Shown in pieces: positions 41,412 through 51,803 of a stretch of DNA of 64,000 bases. Below the pieces are notes generated by a model, which made no database searches, was not told the origin of the DNA, and saw only the letters and a program-made list of their open reading frames with translations. Source of the DNA: Rodentibacter caecimuris (GTDB lineage: Bacteria; Pseudomonadota; Gammaproteobacteria; Enterobacterales; Pasteurellaceae); contig NZ_BBXJ01000001.1 of the NCBI RefSeq assembly GCF_001019715.1, positions 1,302,001 to 1,366,000 of the forward strand, read 5' to 3'. The stretch's first letter is position 1, and the number at the start of each line of letters is the position of its first letter. The position numbers were made by a program, and so were the translations under genes.

Positions 41412-42121
41412 ACCGTAATTTAGCTAAAAACCGTAGTTTGGCTGATCTAGGCGCATTGCTACACTTGGTTGATCCAACCCTACCTATTGGCGGATTTAAC
41501 CATTCCAACGGTTTGGAAACTTTCGTCCAACAACGTATTGTGGAAAGCAAAGCTACGCTTGAAGACTATGTTCAAACCCAGCTGTTACAAAACTGGATTT
41601 ACAATGACGGGGCGTATCTTTCTCTTTCCTTCAATGCAATGGAAAGCCACGATTTCGACCGCTTATGCGAACTGGATTGGGAACTTTCCGCCACCAAGGT
41701 GGCTCGTGAAAGCCGTGAAGGCAGCTTTAAACTCGGTGTGCGGTTGCTCAAAATTTTCATTCGCTATGAAAATCATCCAGTTCTCATGGCATATCAGCAA
41801 GCGATCAGCGAAAAATGCGTACAAGGCTACTTCCCTATCGTATTCGCTATGATCGCCCAAACAATGGGTCTCACCAAAGCCGATACGCTCTATGCCTTTT
41901 ATTACAACGCAGCAGTCGGTGTGATCACCAACGGTGTAAAACTGATTCCGTTAAGTCAAATGGACGGACAAGATATTTTGTTCGGCTTGCGTCAACCGCT
42001 GCAACAAGCGGTAGAACTAAGTTTAAATCCTAATCTTGACTGGCTTGGTTCTGCCACTCTCGCCAATGATATTCGGGCAATGCAACATGAACAGCTTTAT
42101 ACTCGATTATATATGTCATAA
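41396..42121 (+). CDS. ureF: urease accessory protein UreF
   Basis: 241 residues if the TTG at 41396 is the start, as GGAG lies at good spacing and the text MASTLNRNLAKNRSLADLGA is what Haemophilus UreF starts with. The helical protein includes VDPTLPIGGFNHSNGLETFV and LTKADTLYAFYYNAAVGVIT. UreF forms the UreD/H-UreF-UreG complex and acts to make GTP use productive during nickel insertion. Confidence 0.93.
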   Translation: MASTLNRNLAKNRSLADLGALLHLVDPTLPIGGFNHSNGLETFVQQRIVESKATLEDYVQTQLLQNWIYNDGAYLSLSFNAMESHDFDRLCELDWELSATKVARESREGSFKLGVRLLKIFIRYENHPVLMAYQQAISEKCVQGYFPIVFAMIAQTMGLTKADTLYAFYYNAAVGVITNGVKLIPLSQMDGQDILFGLRQPLQQAVELSLNPNLDWLGSATLANDIRAMQHEQLYTRLYMS

Positions 42122-42200
42122 ATAAATTTATTCATTTCTCCGTAAACGACGGAAGTCAAAAGTGCGGTCATTTCTAAACTATTTTTGCTAAGGAAAACCA

Positions 42201-42836
42201 ATGCGTAATTACATTAAAATCGGCGTAGCCGGCCCAGTCGGGGCAGGTAAAACGGCGCTAATTGAAAAACTCACTCGTGAAATTGCCGGCAAATACAGTG
42301 TTGCGGTAATCACCAATGATATTTACACTCAAGAAGATGCGGAGTTTTTAACCAAAAACAGTCTGCTTCCCCCTGAACGTATTATGGGCGTGGAAACCGG
42401 TGGCTGCCCTCATACGGCAATCCGAGAAGACGCCTCAATGAACTTAGAGGCGGTTGATGAAATGGTAGCCCGTTTCCCTGATGTGGAAATCGTGTTCATT
42501 GAATCAGGTGGGGATAATCTTTCTGCAACCTTTAGCCCAGACTTGGCAGATGTCACCATTTTCGTGATCGACGTGGCACAAGGTGAAAAAATTCCACGTA
42601 AAGGCGGGCCGGGTATTACCCGCTCGGATTTACTGGTTATCAACAAAACCGATCTTGCGCCGTTCGTCGGGGCGGATTTAAGCGTGATGGAACGAGACGC
42701 CCGCCGTATGCGTAACGGTCAGCCATTTATTTTCACCAATCTGATGAAAAAAGAAAATCTCGATGGGGTGATCGGCTGGATCGAAAAATATGCATTATTG
42801 AAAAATGTAGAAGAACCTACGGGATTGATAAGATAA
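42201..42836 (+). CDS. ureG: urease accessory GTPase UreG
   Basis: 211 residues. It shows the P-loop [14 protein letters not shown] at about residues 10-23, then [15 protein letters not shown], the metal-binding [19 protein letters not shown] with the Cys-Pro-His motif, [20 protein letters not shown] and the guanine-specifying NKTDLAP. It hydrolyses GTP to drive nickel insertion into urease. Confidence 0.97.
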   Translation: MRNYIKIGVAGPVGAGKTALIEKLTREIAGKYSVAVITNDIYTQEDAEFLTKNSLLPPERIMGVETGGCPHTAIREDASMNLEAVDEMVARFPDVEIVFIESGGDNLSATFSPDLADVTIFVIDVAQGEKIPRKGGPGITRSDLLVINKTDLAPFVGADLSVMERDARRMRNGQPFIFTNLMKKENLDGVIGWIEKYALLKNVEEPTGLIR

Positions 42837-42839
42837 AAA

Positions 42840-42872
42840 CGATCCCTCTTTTTAGCAAAGAGGGAATGATCG
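42840..42872 (+). promoter_or_regulatory. hairpin between ureG and ureH
   Basis: CGATCCCTCTTT-ttagc-AAAGAGGGAATGATCG. No T-run follows. Like the ureC-ureE hairpin it may affect message stability or the amount of UreH. Confidence 0.5.
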
Positions 42873-42884
42873 GTTTGAAAAATA

Positions 42885-43706
42885 ATGAACAGTAAACTCA
42901 AACTTTCCACCAAACTTTCTCCAAACGGGAAAACCCAACTTGCCGAATATTTTGCCACACCACCCTTTAAGGTGATGGTTTTACCCCACTATTCGGGTAG
43001 TTGGCGGCAGGGGTTGAATGCCATGCAAATGTCGTCTTCCCCCGGTGTGTTGGCGGGTGATAGGCTGAATATTCAAATTTCTTTGGCAAAATCAACCGCA
43101 CTTTCGCTCAATACTCAGGCGTTTACCCGTGTTCAATCAATGAATGCAGGCGACTGTGCCGAGCAACTCACACAAATTCATTTGGCAGAGGGAAGCCGCT
43201 TATTCTATTTGCCTCATCCCTTAGTGTTGCATAAAGATTCTGCTTTTAAACAGAAAACCTTAATTGAAATGTGTGAAAAGGCGGAGCTTATTTATGGTGA
43301 GATTATCGCTGTTGGGCGTGTGTTGAATGATGAACGTTTTGCTTTTAGACGGTTTTCATCCCATTTGAAAATTTATACATTGCAAAATGACGGAAAAAAA
43401 CGACCGTTGGTATCAGATTGTATTCAATGGCAGCCCTCCGCAATGAATCTCACCGCATTAAGCCAAATGGAAAATTATTCTCATCAAGGCTCATTAATCT
43501 ATCTAAACCTAGGCAAAAGTGCGGTTGAATTGAAAGCGGTTTTACAATCTATCCACACTCAAATTGCTGAAGTAAAAAATATGTTAGTTGGCGCCTCACT
43601 CTTGAACGAGGGAGGAATGATGCTTCGTGTTCTCGGACACCGTGCCGAACAAATACAAACGCTTTTTCAAGAAATCGCTCAACGTTTTCAAACGAAAAGC
43701 CAATAA
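42885..43706 (+). CDS. ureH: urease accessory protein UreH (UreD)
   Basis: 273 residues of the UreD family, called UreH in Haemophilus. It shows KVMVLPHYSGSWRQGLNAMQ, SSSPGVLAGDRLNIQISL and LFYLPHPLVLHKDSAFKQKT. It is a beta-rich scaffold that docks UreF-UreG on apo-urease. It is the last gene of the operon and completes the set ureABCEFGH. Confidence 0.94.
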   Translation: MNSKLKLSTKLSPNGKTQLAEYFATPPFKVMVLPHYSGSWRQGLNAMQMSSSPGVLAGDRLNIQISLAKSTALSLNTQAFTRVQSMNAGDCAEQLTQIHLAEGSRLFYLPHPLVLHKDSAFKQKTLIEMCEKAELIYGEIIAVGRVLNDERFAFRRFSSHLKIYTLQNDGKKRPLVSDCIQWQPSAMNLTALSQMENYSHQGSLIYLNLGKSAVELKAVLQSIHTQIAEVKNMLVGASLLNEGGMMLRVLGHRAEQIQTLFQEIAQRFQTKSQ

Positions 43707-43707
43707 A

Positions 43708-43732
43708 ACGGGTAGATTGTTCTACCCTATTT
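43708..43732. terminator. shared terminator of ureH and cdd
   Basis: GGGTAG-attgtt-CTACCC between the two convergent genes, with T-rich flank on the plus side. Confidence 0.75.
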
Positions 43733-43734
43733 TG

Positions 43735-44613
43735 TTATACGCCCACATATTCCAATTCAGGTAAATTTAACGTCCGTAAAAGCTGTTCAGCCATGTTTTT
43801 ATGGCTAAAATTTACCACCCGTTCAGCCATTACGATACGCTGAATATCCCCGAGCTTTTTATTATTGAGATAAGCAAAATTCAAGGCGGTTTGTAATGCA
43901 GGCAAACTTGGATTAAACGCCGCATTTTCTGCATATTGCCCGTGAATTGTCTCACCATTTTTAAATAAAATCGCAATGCCATGGGGGCTTTCGGAATAAG
44001 GGCAATGGGATTGATTCGCGGCTAAAATCGCTTGATTAATCAATTCATCGGAAGAATTAGCAGCCAAATGATGATCTTCTTTTGCTAATAGATGTGTCGC
44101 AATATTTAAATCTTTTGGCCCAAAAGAATCCGGCAAATAATTCTGTAAAGGATTATGTAAACTATGGGGTAGGTGAATATTTAAACGTTCTGCACCGTGC
44201 AGCTCATTCATAAATTGTCGGCAATGACCGCAGGGCGTGTAATTAACAACCACATCGGTAATCCTTGTTTCACCACGCAACCACGCATGGCTAATGGCAC
44301 TTTGTTCCGCATGAATAGTTTGCTGAATCGCCGTATCGGCAAACTCCTGATTCGCACCAAAGTAAAAATCGCCCTGTTCGCCTATTGCCACTGCACCAAC
44401 ATTAAAACGGGAAATGTCCGCATGACTATAACAAGCCACGACGGGAAGTAAATATATTGCCAATTCCAAAGGGTTATAATCAAAATCCCGACAAAGCCGT
44501 GCGACTTGTTGATGATTTAAAAAACCTACCCACTGCCCTTCTTCAAGTTTTTTGATAATTGCTTGATTGAGAGCAATATCTAATGGCAATACATTTTTAA
44601 TTAATTCCTGCAC
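43735..44613 (-). CDS. cdd: cytidine deaminase (two-domain form)
   Basis: 292 residues, the long enterobacterial/Haemophilus form with an active N-terminal and an inactive C-terminal deaminase domain. The zinc site is seen in [10 protein letters not shown] and [31 protein letters not shown] lies before it. It converts cytidine and deoxycytidine to uridine forms. Confidence 0.95.
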   Translation of the reverse strand: MQELIKNVLPLDIALNQAIIKKLEEGQWVGFLNHQQVARLCRDFDYNPLELAIYLLPVVACYSHADISRFNVGAVAIGEQGDFYFGANQEFADTAIQQTIHAEQSAISHAWLRGETRITDVVVNYTPCGHCRQFMNELHGAERLNIHLPHSLHNPLQNYLPDSFGPKDLNIATHLLAKEDHHLAANSSDELINQAILAANQSHCPYSESPHGIAILFKNGETIHGQYAENAAFNPSLPALQTALNFAYLNNKKLGDIQRIVMAERVVNFSHKNMAEQLLRTLNLPELEYVGV

Positions 44614-44772
44614 ATTCTCTCCTTAAAAACATTTTAAAATTTAACCGCACTTATTGTAGATCAAAATCAGACTAATCAATCGCTTATTTACAAGATTTGT
44701 TAAAAAGATCAGAAGCTAAGCACGGCGGACATTTGTTAATTAATCGTTAAACCTTTCAAAATATTGGTTTTG

Positions 44773-44838
44773 ATACAAATAATCTATTAATTCTATCTAA
44801 TAAAAGTGGCTTTATTCCCTACTTTTATTATGTATAAT
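44773..44838 (+). promoter_or_regulatory. dps promoter region with possible OxyR-like half sites
   Basis: TATAAT at 44833-44838 has no good -35 element 17 bp upstream. That is usual for activator- or sigma-S-type promoters. ATAC-N7-CTAT (44773-44787) resembles half of an OxyR site; the other half fits poorly. The OxyR idea is weak; the -10 call is better. Confidence 0.4.
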
Positions 44839-44905
44839 GACGACACTTGAAACGAAACAGTTTCGGCTTCTAAAAAATTCATTAACAACATAAGGGGAAA
44901 TCATT

Positions 44906-45388
44906 ATGTCAAAAACATCAATCGGACTAGATACAGCAAAATCGGCAGAATTAGCAAGTAAATTAAATGACCTACTGGCAACCTATCAAGTTTTCTATAC
45001 CAACATTCGTGGTTATCACTGGAATATTAAAGGCGTAAACTTCTTTGAGTTACATGCAAAATTTGAAGAAATTTACACAGATTTAGTCACTAAAGTAGAT
45101 GAAGTGGCAGAACGTATCTTAACCCTAGGCTACACCCCAAATAATGCTTATAGCCAATACTTAAAAGTATCCCGCATTCAAGAAGACATTGCCGTAAGCG
45201 GTGCACAAGAATGTTTATCCGGAACCTTATCCGGCTTAAAAGTATTACTTGAGCAACAACGCGAAATTTTAGCCCTTGCAGGCGATGCGGATGATGAAGG
45301 TACTGCCTCTCAAATGAGCGACTACATCAAAGAACAAGAAAAACTTGTCTGGATGTTCCAAGCGGCTTGCCAAACTTGCCACGCATAA
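44906..45388 (+). CDS. dps: Dps ferritin-like DNA protection protein
   Basis: 160 residues. The ferroxidase residues are all present with Dps spacing: H38 (RGYHWNIKG), H50 and E54 (FELHAKFEE), D65 and E69 (DEVAE). Twelve subunits form a shell that oxidises iron(II) with hydrogen peroxide and protects DNA. AAGGGGAAATC precedes the ATG. It is a single gene with a strong terminator. Confidence 0.93.
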   Translation: MSKTSIGLDTAKSAELASKLNDLLATYQVFYTNIRGYHWNIKGVNFFELHAKFEEIYTDLVTKVDEVAERILTLGYTPNNAYSQYLKVSRIQEDIAVSGAQECLSGTLSGLKVLLEQQREILALAGDADDEGTASQMSDYIKEQEKLVWMFQAACQTCHA

Positions 45389-45401
45389 TTGAGAAATGAT
45401 G

Positions 45402-45430
45402 AAAAAACCTGCCGCTTGGCAGGTTTTTTA
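45402..45430 (+). terminator. terminator of dps (and of grxB from the other side)
   Basis: AAAAAACCTGCC-gctt-GGCAGGTTTTTT, perfect 12-bp stem usable in both directions. Confidence 0.92.
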
Positions 45431-45435
45431 GTTTA

Positions 45436-46083
45436 TTAAATTGCTTTATCAAAATACAAGTCTACGCCACTTAGTTCGGACATTTTCTCCAAATATGCCG
45501 TCACTTCCGCCGGAAATTGAATACCACGGACACAAGTTAAATTACGCAACATTGGGAAAACGATAATATCTTCCAAGGAAAGCGCCCCATTCAATGCAGA
45601 AGCGGATTTCATCAGTGGCACAAGATTGTCGAGATCCTGATGTAAGCGAACAAGATAGTTTGCCGTTTCATCTAAATTCTGTTGAAAATCCCCGATTGAT
45701 TCGGTTTTCTTTTTAGTAAAATAATCCACCGCACTTTGAGTTTTAAATTCCGGTAAGCCCATTTTCACAAAGCGTGGGCTTAGCAAATGGTTGTAATAAC
45801 TACCGACGGTTTTCGTCCAAGCATCAATTTCAGGACGAAGTGGTTCGGAAAGCATTTTTTCACCGATATTCTCATCCACATAACGGACAATATCCAAACT
45901 TTCCGGCATTGCCGTTCCGTCCTCTTTAATTAAAATCGGTACTACTTTTTTACCCACTAACCCGATCGGCGTCGTTTCATCATCATTGGCTAAAATAACC
46001 AATTCAAAAGGGATATTTTTCAAGCCGAAAATCATTCTTGCACGCACACAAAACGGGCAATGATCATAAGCATATAATTTCAT
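45436..46083 (-). CDS. grxB: glutaredoxin 2
   Basis: 215 residues. Thioredoxin-fold N-terminal domain with CPFC at residues 9-12 and the cis-Pro region VVPILIKEDG, then the GST-like helical domain (NLTCVRGIQFPAEV). It reduces disulfides using glutathione. It ends 5 bp before the dps-side terminator and lies 1 bp after recD, probably co-transcribed with recBD. Confidence 0.93.
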   Translation of the reverse strand: MKLYAYDHCPFCVRARMIFGLKNIPFELVILANDDETTPIGLVGKKVVPILIKEDGTAMPESLDIVRYVDENIGEKMLSEPLRPEIDAWTKTVGSYYNHLLSPRFVKMGLPEFKTQSAVDYFTKKKTESIGDFQQNLDETANYLVRLHQDLDNLVPLMKSASALNGALSLEDIIVFPMLRNLTCVRGIQFPAEVTAYLEKMSELSGVDLYFDKAI

Positions 46084-46084
46084 A

Positions 46085-48046
46085 TTAGTCTCCTGTTTGA
46101 ATGAAATTTTCTAATAGTTTACCTAATCCACTCTGCCGTTTTACCGTTTGGCGCACGGCCATTTTCCAAATTTTTTCATCGGCAAAAACCCTGAGTGATT
46201 TCTTGGCTCGGGTTACAGCAGTAAACACCAATTCGCGGGAAAGTACAGGATTAGGCTCTATCGGTAATACCATCAGCGTGTGATCAAATTCCGAACCTTG
46301 CGATTTATGGATCGTCATCATAAATGCCGGTTCATGGGCAGGAATACGGCTGGTTAATACTTCACGATCACCAAACCATACCTTACCCTTTGCCAAACAC
46401 AATCCAATATCGCCGTTATACAAGCGTATATTGTGATCGTTTTCGGTAATCATAATTGGCTTGCCAATATACCAATCTTGCTCATTGTGAAACCAAATAA
46501 GATTTGCACGACGGAGGGCTAACGCGATTTCTTTATTTAGATTTTCTACCCCCAATGCACTGCTACGAAGTGCGGTCAAAAATCGGCTTGAATTAAAAAG
46601 GGATTGAATGATCTCCGCATAGGTTTTGCCGTTTTCGTCCTGACTATTAAAATCTTTATTCTGTCTCTGTAACTCACGTAATGCAGTTAAATAAATACCA
46701 TAATTTTCTACCGCACTTTGCACCACTTGATGCACAAAGACAGGATCATCTTGTTCGACATCAAAACCATTAAAATGCAATTCCTGCGGATATTCCGAGA
46801 ATAATGCCAGACTTTCTTCCCCTTTCCCCTGCTTAATCTGTTCGGCAAGTTTGCCAATGCCGGAATGTTTATCAAAACGACGACTAAAAGTAAGATGACA
46901 TAAACAATCACGCATAGGATTGATTATTGCGGCACTCGGCACATTATAACCCGTCGTTTGGTGCAAATAATCGGCTTGTTCATCGCTATAAGGTTGGTTT
47001 GCCCACTGTGCCAATTCCCCCAATACGGCACCCGCTTCCACAGAAGCAAGTTGCGCTTGATCCCCTAATAAAATCAAACGGGTTTCCGGTTTTAACGCAT
47101 TAACTAATTTTGCCATTAATGGCAAATCAATCATTGACGTTTCATCCACCACCAATACATCCAATTGTAACGGATTATGTTCATTATGACGGGTATTCTC
47201 GTTAAAAGCATTGATTCCAAGCAGACTATGTAAGGTGCCGGCTTTTTGTGGAATAGACTGCAATAAGCGCTCGGATAACGCCATAGACTCTTGCAAACGC
47301 TGTAAAGCATGATGAATGGATTCTTCTAAACGGGAAGCGGCTTTTCCTGTCGGTGCGACTAATTTAATGTGTAATTGATACTGATATAACTCTTGCAATA
47401 CCAGTAATAAACGGGCAACCGTTGTTGTTTTTCCCGTGCCGGGGCCCCCGGTAATCACACTAAAGGTGCTTTTAATTGCAGTCGCGACCGCAACTTTTTG
47501 CCAATCAACCGCGCCAATTTTTTCGCTTTCCTCTACTTTAGATGGGAAATAAACCGCCAATTTTTGGCGGATGTCATCATAGGAAAACGCTAAAGTGCGG
47601 TTATTTTTCAATGTATTTTTAATATATCGAGCCACACGATATTCATCGTGCCAAATACGATAAAAATATAAAGCGTTAAATTGAAACACCATAGGGGCAG
47701 CCTGACTGTGTGGAGTTTGGCTAAAAGCAATGTGCCCCTGTAGTGCTGCCTGCCACTGTTCTACGGGCAAATAATTAATTTTTTGCTGAATTTCCGCCAA
47801 ATAATTTTTTTCGGTCACACGATATGCCAAGCCGAACAAATTTCGTTCCAATGTTTTATCTAATTCAATGCAGGTATTTCCTTGCGCATAGTGCCAACTA
47901 CAAAGTGCGGCAAGTAACACCGCCAAATTCTTAACGGTTTCAGGCTGATTAGCCGGCTGTTTATCCCCGATCAATTTGGCAAAATAGTAATCGGCTAAAC
48001 TGATAATCCCCTGCTCATTCAGCATTCGTAATAGGCTCAACATCAA
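46085..48046 (-). CDS. recD: exodeoxyribonuclease V alpha subunit RecD
   Basis: 653 residues, a superfamily 1B helicase. Walker A is ITGGPGTGKTTTVARLLLVL near residue 200; DVLVVDETSMIDLPLMAKLV is Walker B. LLGDQAQLASVEAGAVLGEL and MMTIHKSQGSEFDHTLMVLP are later helicase motifs. RecD is the 5'-to-3' motor of RecBCD. It overlaps recB by 4 bp (ATGA). recC is not in the window. Confidence 0.96.
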   Translation of the reverse strand: MMLSLLRMLNEQGIISLADYYFAKLIGDKQPANQPETVKNLAVLLAALCSWHYAQGNTCIELDKTLERNLFGLAYRVTEKNYLAEIQQKINYLPVEQWQAALQGHIAFSQTPHSQAAPMVFQFNALYFYRIWHDEYRVARYIKNTLKNNRTLAFSYDDIRQKLAVYFPSKVEESEKIGAVDWQKVAVATAIKSTFSVITGGPGTGKTTTVARLLLVLQELYQYQLHIKLVAPTGKAASRLEESIHHALQRLQESMALSERLLQSIPQKAGTLHSLLGINAFNENTRHNEHNPLQLDVLVVDETSMIDLPLMAKLVNALKPETRLILLGDQAQLASVEAGAVLGELAQWANQPYSDEQADYLHQTTGYNVPSAAIINPMRDCLCHLTFSRRFDKHSGIGKLAEQIKQGKGEESLALFSEYPQELHFNGFDVEQDDPVFVHQVVQSAVENYGIYLTALRELQRQNKDFNSQDENGKTYAEIIQSLFNSSRFLTALRSSALGVENLNKEIALALRRANLIWFHNEQDWYIGKPIMITENDHNIRLYNGDIGLCLAKGKVWFGDREVLTSRIPAHEPAFMMTIHKSQGSEFDHTLMVLPIEPNPVLSRELVFTAVTRAKKSLRVFADEKIWKMAVRQTVKRQSGLGKLLENFIQTGD

Positions 48047-51000
48047 AAGATCTCCTCTAATTCAGAAATGAGTTGCATCTCGGGACGATCGAAAAATATG
48101 CCGGATTGGGTTTCTCCGTTCATACCTCGTAGGAAAAGATAAAATACACCGCCAAAATGACGCGCATAATCATAGTTGCGATCCGCTGTTTTTAAATAAC
48201 GGTGCAATGCCAATGTATAGAGTAAATATTGCCAATCATAATGGTGATGTAACATCGTTTTTTCTAAGTTGTCCGAGGCATAATCACGTGGTTTATCGCC
48301 AAGAAAATTGGATTTATAATCCAGCAAATAATACTTATCCTGATAGCGAAACACTAAATCAATTGTGCCCCGTACCATGCCTTGAATATCCTCAAACTGT
48401 AGCGCCTCACTCGATAAATGATGGTGTCTTTTTAATGCCCGATTAAAGGCGGCGACATCAAAACGATCACGAATAGCCAAATAAAACGCCATTTCTTTAA
48501 TGTAATCGCTCTTGTCTAACGCATTTAGTGTCAAATTAACGGATTCGGACAACGGCGTTTGCACGATGTCTTCAAACCATTGCTGTAAAGAAGGAGTATA
48601 GGATTCGTCTAATTGTAATTCTTGGCAGAGTTTTTCTATTGTAGCCACATTACTCAGCGCATTAAATTCATTTTTTTCTAAATACCGATGGAGCAATGTA
48701 CCAACGTGCGTACCACGTGGAAGCTCAGAAACAATTTGTCTTTTTTCATCAGAAAGTGCGGTTGATATTTCAGCAGAATTTTCCGATATGAGTTGTGTAT
48801 CGTAATCTTTTGTTTCATCAAAAACAGAGGAATTTTTCACCGCACTTTCATTAAGATAATCTTTCCAACGATGTGCCTGTTCAATTCCGGTAAAACTCGT
48901 TACCCGCCAATTTTGTTCGATTTCACCGTAAAATTCCGCAACCGAAAGCCCGTCTTCGTGATGAGATAAAACCAAAGGCGGCAATTTATTTAATTTTTCT
49001 GCCGATTCAATCAATACGCCACCAGACATTTGACTGACGAATGTTTCGAGCAACGGTGCGGTGAGATAGCTTTGCGACAACACCGGATTCTCGCCGATTT
49101 CCCCTTGGGTTAGCACATAAAGTAACGGATTCCATTTTTTCTCAAATTGTGTCGGTAAAGCGAACGCCATTTGATATTTTGCCCGAGTTAATGCCACGTA
49201 GAGCAAACGCAGTTCTTCCGCAAAGGTTTCTTGATTAATCAAGGTCGAATGCTGATTTTCCATATCCCACAACATCCCCTCCCGCTCTTTTGAGTAATAG
49301 AGATTGATCTCTTTTTTCGCGGATTTTGTCGGATCACGGCTCGGCACGGCTAAAAACGGTAACCATACCAAATCATATTCCAACCCTTTGGATTTATGAA
49401 TCGTTACAATTTTCACCAGCTGACGCTCGCTTTCCAAACGAATTTGCGCTTCTTGCCGGATTGCTTCTTGAATTTGTTTTTCAAACCAACTCAATAAAGC
49501 CGCCTCACTATCATTTAACGTCGAAGCCTGCTGTAAAATTTCGCTAAGATGTAAAAAATCCGTTAAATCACGCTCGCCGCTCGCCAGCCCGAGCAAACGC
49601 TCGGCAATTTTTTGTTCAAGTAAAAGTCTATGCAGCATTGGCAATACCCCTTGCTGCTGCCAAGTTTGTCGGTACTGCGCAAAACCGTCCGCCCAACGTT
49701 GCCAATCTTGTTCGTTATGATGAATTTGATGAATTTCTGTGGCACTTAAACCAAAAAGCGTGGTAGCGATAGCATTTAAAATAGAACGTTCCGTTACATT
49801 CAAACAGGCTTTCAAAACAAGCACCAATTCTTTGGCGACCCTGCTGTCAAAAACGCTGTTTTGATCGGATAAATAAACGGAAGCAATACCCAACTGCTGC
49901 AATTCTGTTTTAACCAGTGCGGCTTCATTTTTATCACGCACCAATACGGCGATATCCGCTGCTTGTAAAATTTTGCTATCCTGTAGGTCGCCTTGCCCTT
50001 TAAAAACAGCCTGATTTTCAACCGCACTTTTTATCCAATGTTGAATAGAAACGGCACAGGTGCGGGCAAGTGCCGTTTTATCCGTTTTTTCACCCTCATT
50101 TAAATAAAAGCGATAAGCCGGCTCTTGTTCGCCATTTAAATAAAATTGACGATGATCCGTTCTTGCATTAACCGGGGTAAATTCAATATTGTGATAAATA
50201 AACGGCGAGTTAGGAAAATCGAATAATCTGTTTACGCCTTCCACCACCCGTTGTTCAGAGCGGTAATTTTTCATTAAGCTGAAACGTTCATCTGCCTGAG
50301 CGGCGGCTTTCAGATAAGTAAAAATATCCGCACCACGGAAACGATATATCGCCTGTTTAGGATCACCAATCATAATGAAACCGCTATTTTTAGTCGGTTT
50401 TTCACGATAAATCGTTGAGAAAATCGCGTATTGTTGTGCATCCGTATCCTGAAATTCATCAATCATGGCAAAAGGATATTGAAAACGGATCATTTCCGCC
50501 AATTGATCGCCTTGTGCTTGTTGTAGGGCTTCACAAAGCAATCGCAATAAATCATCAAAGGATTTTTCTTGATGGTTAAGTTGATATGCAAGCAGTTTCT
50601 GCTGAATACCTTGACGATAATGGTAAAGAATAAGTTTGTACAATAATTCGGGGGAAATAGTTTGTTGAAATTCTTCAGCCAAACGATCCAATTTTTCTAA
50701 AATGGGGAAACTATTAGGCTGTTTTTCCTTTGCCGCGTTGGCATTCAGCGCAGATTGCGTAAAATATTTTATAATATCTTCGCTTAATGAATGATCCGTT
50801 CTATTCTTTGCCCAAGCCGCTACCCGTGCATAATAACCGGGTAAATTGTTAGACCTATATTTATTGCCGTTTAATCGCTTATTTTGAAGTTCTTGTGCAA
50901 TGAAATCCTTAATTTCCGGCTCATTTTCTTGCCATGTTTGTTTTAATTTATCAAGGATATGACGTTGCTCCGCCACTTTCTTAAAAAGCCTTTCAAGAGA

Positions 51001-51669
51001 CAAGGTTAGCAGATCGGCATTTTCCAATTCCGCATCGAAATCTTTTCCGATATCATTTTTAAGCACCGCTAATACGCTATCCGGTGATATGAATTCTTGC
51101 GCAATAAAATTGGCAATTTCAAAGGGCTGCGGGTAAAAATGTTCACGCCAAAATTCATTGGCAAATTGTTTCAATAAATCCGACTGATCTTTCACCAATT
51201 CCAAATTAAAATGAACGCCGGAATGAAAAGCGTATTGCATCAGCATTCGGCGACAGAAGCCATGAATGGTGAAAATAGCGGCAAGATCCATATTTTGTTC
51301 CGCTAATTTTAAACGCTGAATGGCAAGTGTAAGGTCATTGATATGTCGAGAAAGTGCGGTCAGAAATTCGTCATTTTTAAACGCACTTTCCGTTTTTGTT
51401 TCTGCATAAGCAGACAATTTTTGAATGGCATCCGTAATGCGTTCACGGATTTTTTGCTTCAGCTCTTCTGTCGCCATTTCCGTAAAAGTTACCACCAAAA
51501 TTTCTTCCACATTCAACGGGCGTGAGAAATTCTGTTCTCCCGCTTGCAGCAAAAGTCTGAGGTATAAAGAACCGATGGTATAGGTTTTTCCCGTACCGGC
51601 TGAGGCTTCGATTAAATTGATTTGGTTTAAGGGTAAAGTGACGGGGTCAAGAGGCGTTGATTTTGTCAT
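48043..51669 (-). CDS. recB: exodeoxyribonuclease V beta subunit RecB
   Basis: 1208 residues. The N-terminal UvrD-type helicase shows LIEASAGTGKTYTIGSLYLR (Walker A), FAMIDEFQDTDAQQYAIF and MIGDPKQAIYRFRGADIFTY. The C-terminal nuclease domain shows GTIDLVFRYQDKYYLLDYKS near residue 1100 with its Asp-Asp-Lys metal site. It combines the 3'-to-5' motor and the single nuclease centre of RecBCD. Because RecBCD is inhibited by lambda Gam-type proteins, it is worth noting that no gam-like gene is seen in the prophage. Confidence 0.97.
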   Translation of the reverse strand: MTKSTPLDPVTLPLNQINLIEASAGTGKTYTIGSLYLRLLLQAGEQNFSRPLNVEEILVVTFTEMATEELKQKIRERITDAIQKLSAYAETKTESAFKNDEFLTALSRHINDLTLAIQRLKLAEQNMDLAAIFTIHGFCRRMLMQYAFHSGVHFNLELVKDQSDLLKQFANEFWREHFYPQPFEIANFIAQEFISPDSVLAVLKNDIGKDFDAELENADLLTLSLERLFKKVAEQRHILDKLKQTWQENEPEIKDFIAQELQNKRLNGNKYRSNNLPGYYARVAAWAKNRTDHSLSEDIIKYFTQSALNANAAKEKQPNSFPILEKLDRLAEEFQQTISPELLYKLILYHYRQGIQQKLLAYQLNHQEKSFDDLLRLLCEALQQAQGDQLAEMIRFQYPFAMIDEFQDTDAQQYAIFSTIYREKPTKNSGFIMIGDPKQAIYRFRGADIFTYLKAAAQADERFSLMKNYRSEQRVVEGVNRLFDFPNSPFIYHNIEFTPVNARTDHRQFYLNGEQEPAYRFYLNEGEKTDKTALARTCAVSIQHWIKSAVENQAVFKGQGDLQDSKILQAADIAVLVRDKNEAALVKTELQQLGIASVYLSDQNSVFDSRVAKELVLVLKACLNVTERSILNAIATTLFGLSATEIHQIHHNEQDWQRWADGFAQYRQTWQQQGVLPMLHRLLLEQKIAERLLGLASGERDLTDFLHLSEILQQASTLNDSEAALLSWFEKQIQEAIRQEAQIRLESERQLVKIVTIHKSKGLEYDLVWLPFLAVPSRDPTKSAKKEINLYYSKEREGMLWDMENQHSTLINQETFAEELRLLYVALTRAKYQMAFALPTQFEKKWNPLLYVLTQGEIGENPVLSQSYLTAPLLETFVSQMSGGVLIESAEKLNKLPPLVLSHHEDGLSVAEFYGEIEQNWRVTSFTGIEQAHRWKDYLNESAVKNSSVFDETKDYDTQLISENSAEISTALSDEKRQIVSELPRGTHVGTLLHRYLEKNEFNALSNVATIEKLCQELQLDESYTPSLQQWFEDIVQTPLSESVNLTLNALDKSDYIKEMAFYLAIRDRFDVAAFNRALKRHHHLSSEALQFEDIQGMVRGTIDLVFRYQDKYYLLDYKSNFLGDKPRDYASDNLEKTMLHHHYDWQYLLYTLALHRYLKTADRNYDYARHFGGVFYLFLRGMNGETQSGIFFDRPEMQLISELEEIF

Positions 51670-51803
51670 TGGGTCGAAAATATGGAACTAAATGGCATTA
51701 TTTTAGGGAGTAATTATTAGTTTGGCTATGTATAAATTGATTTTTTAATCGTGATTATTTCGTTACAATACGTCGCGATAAAAAAGAGGATAATTGAAAA
51801 AAT

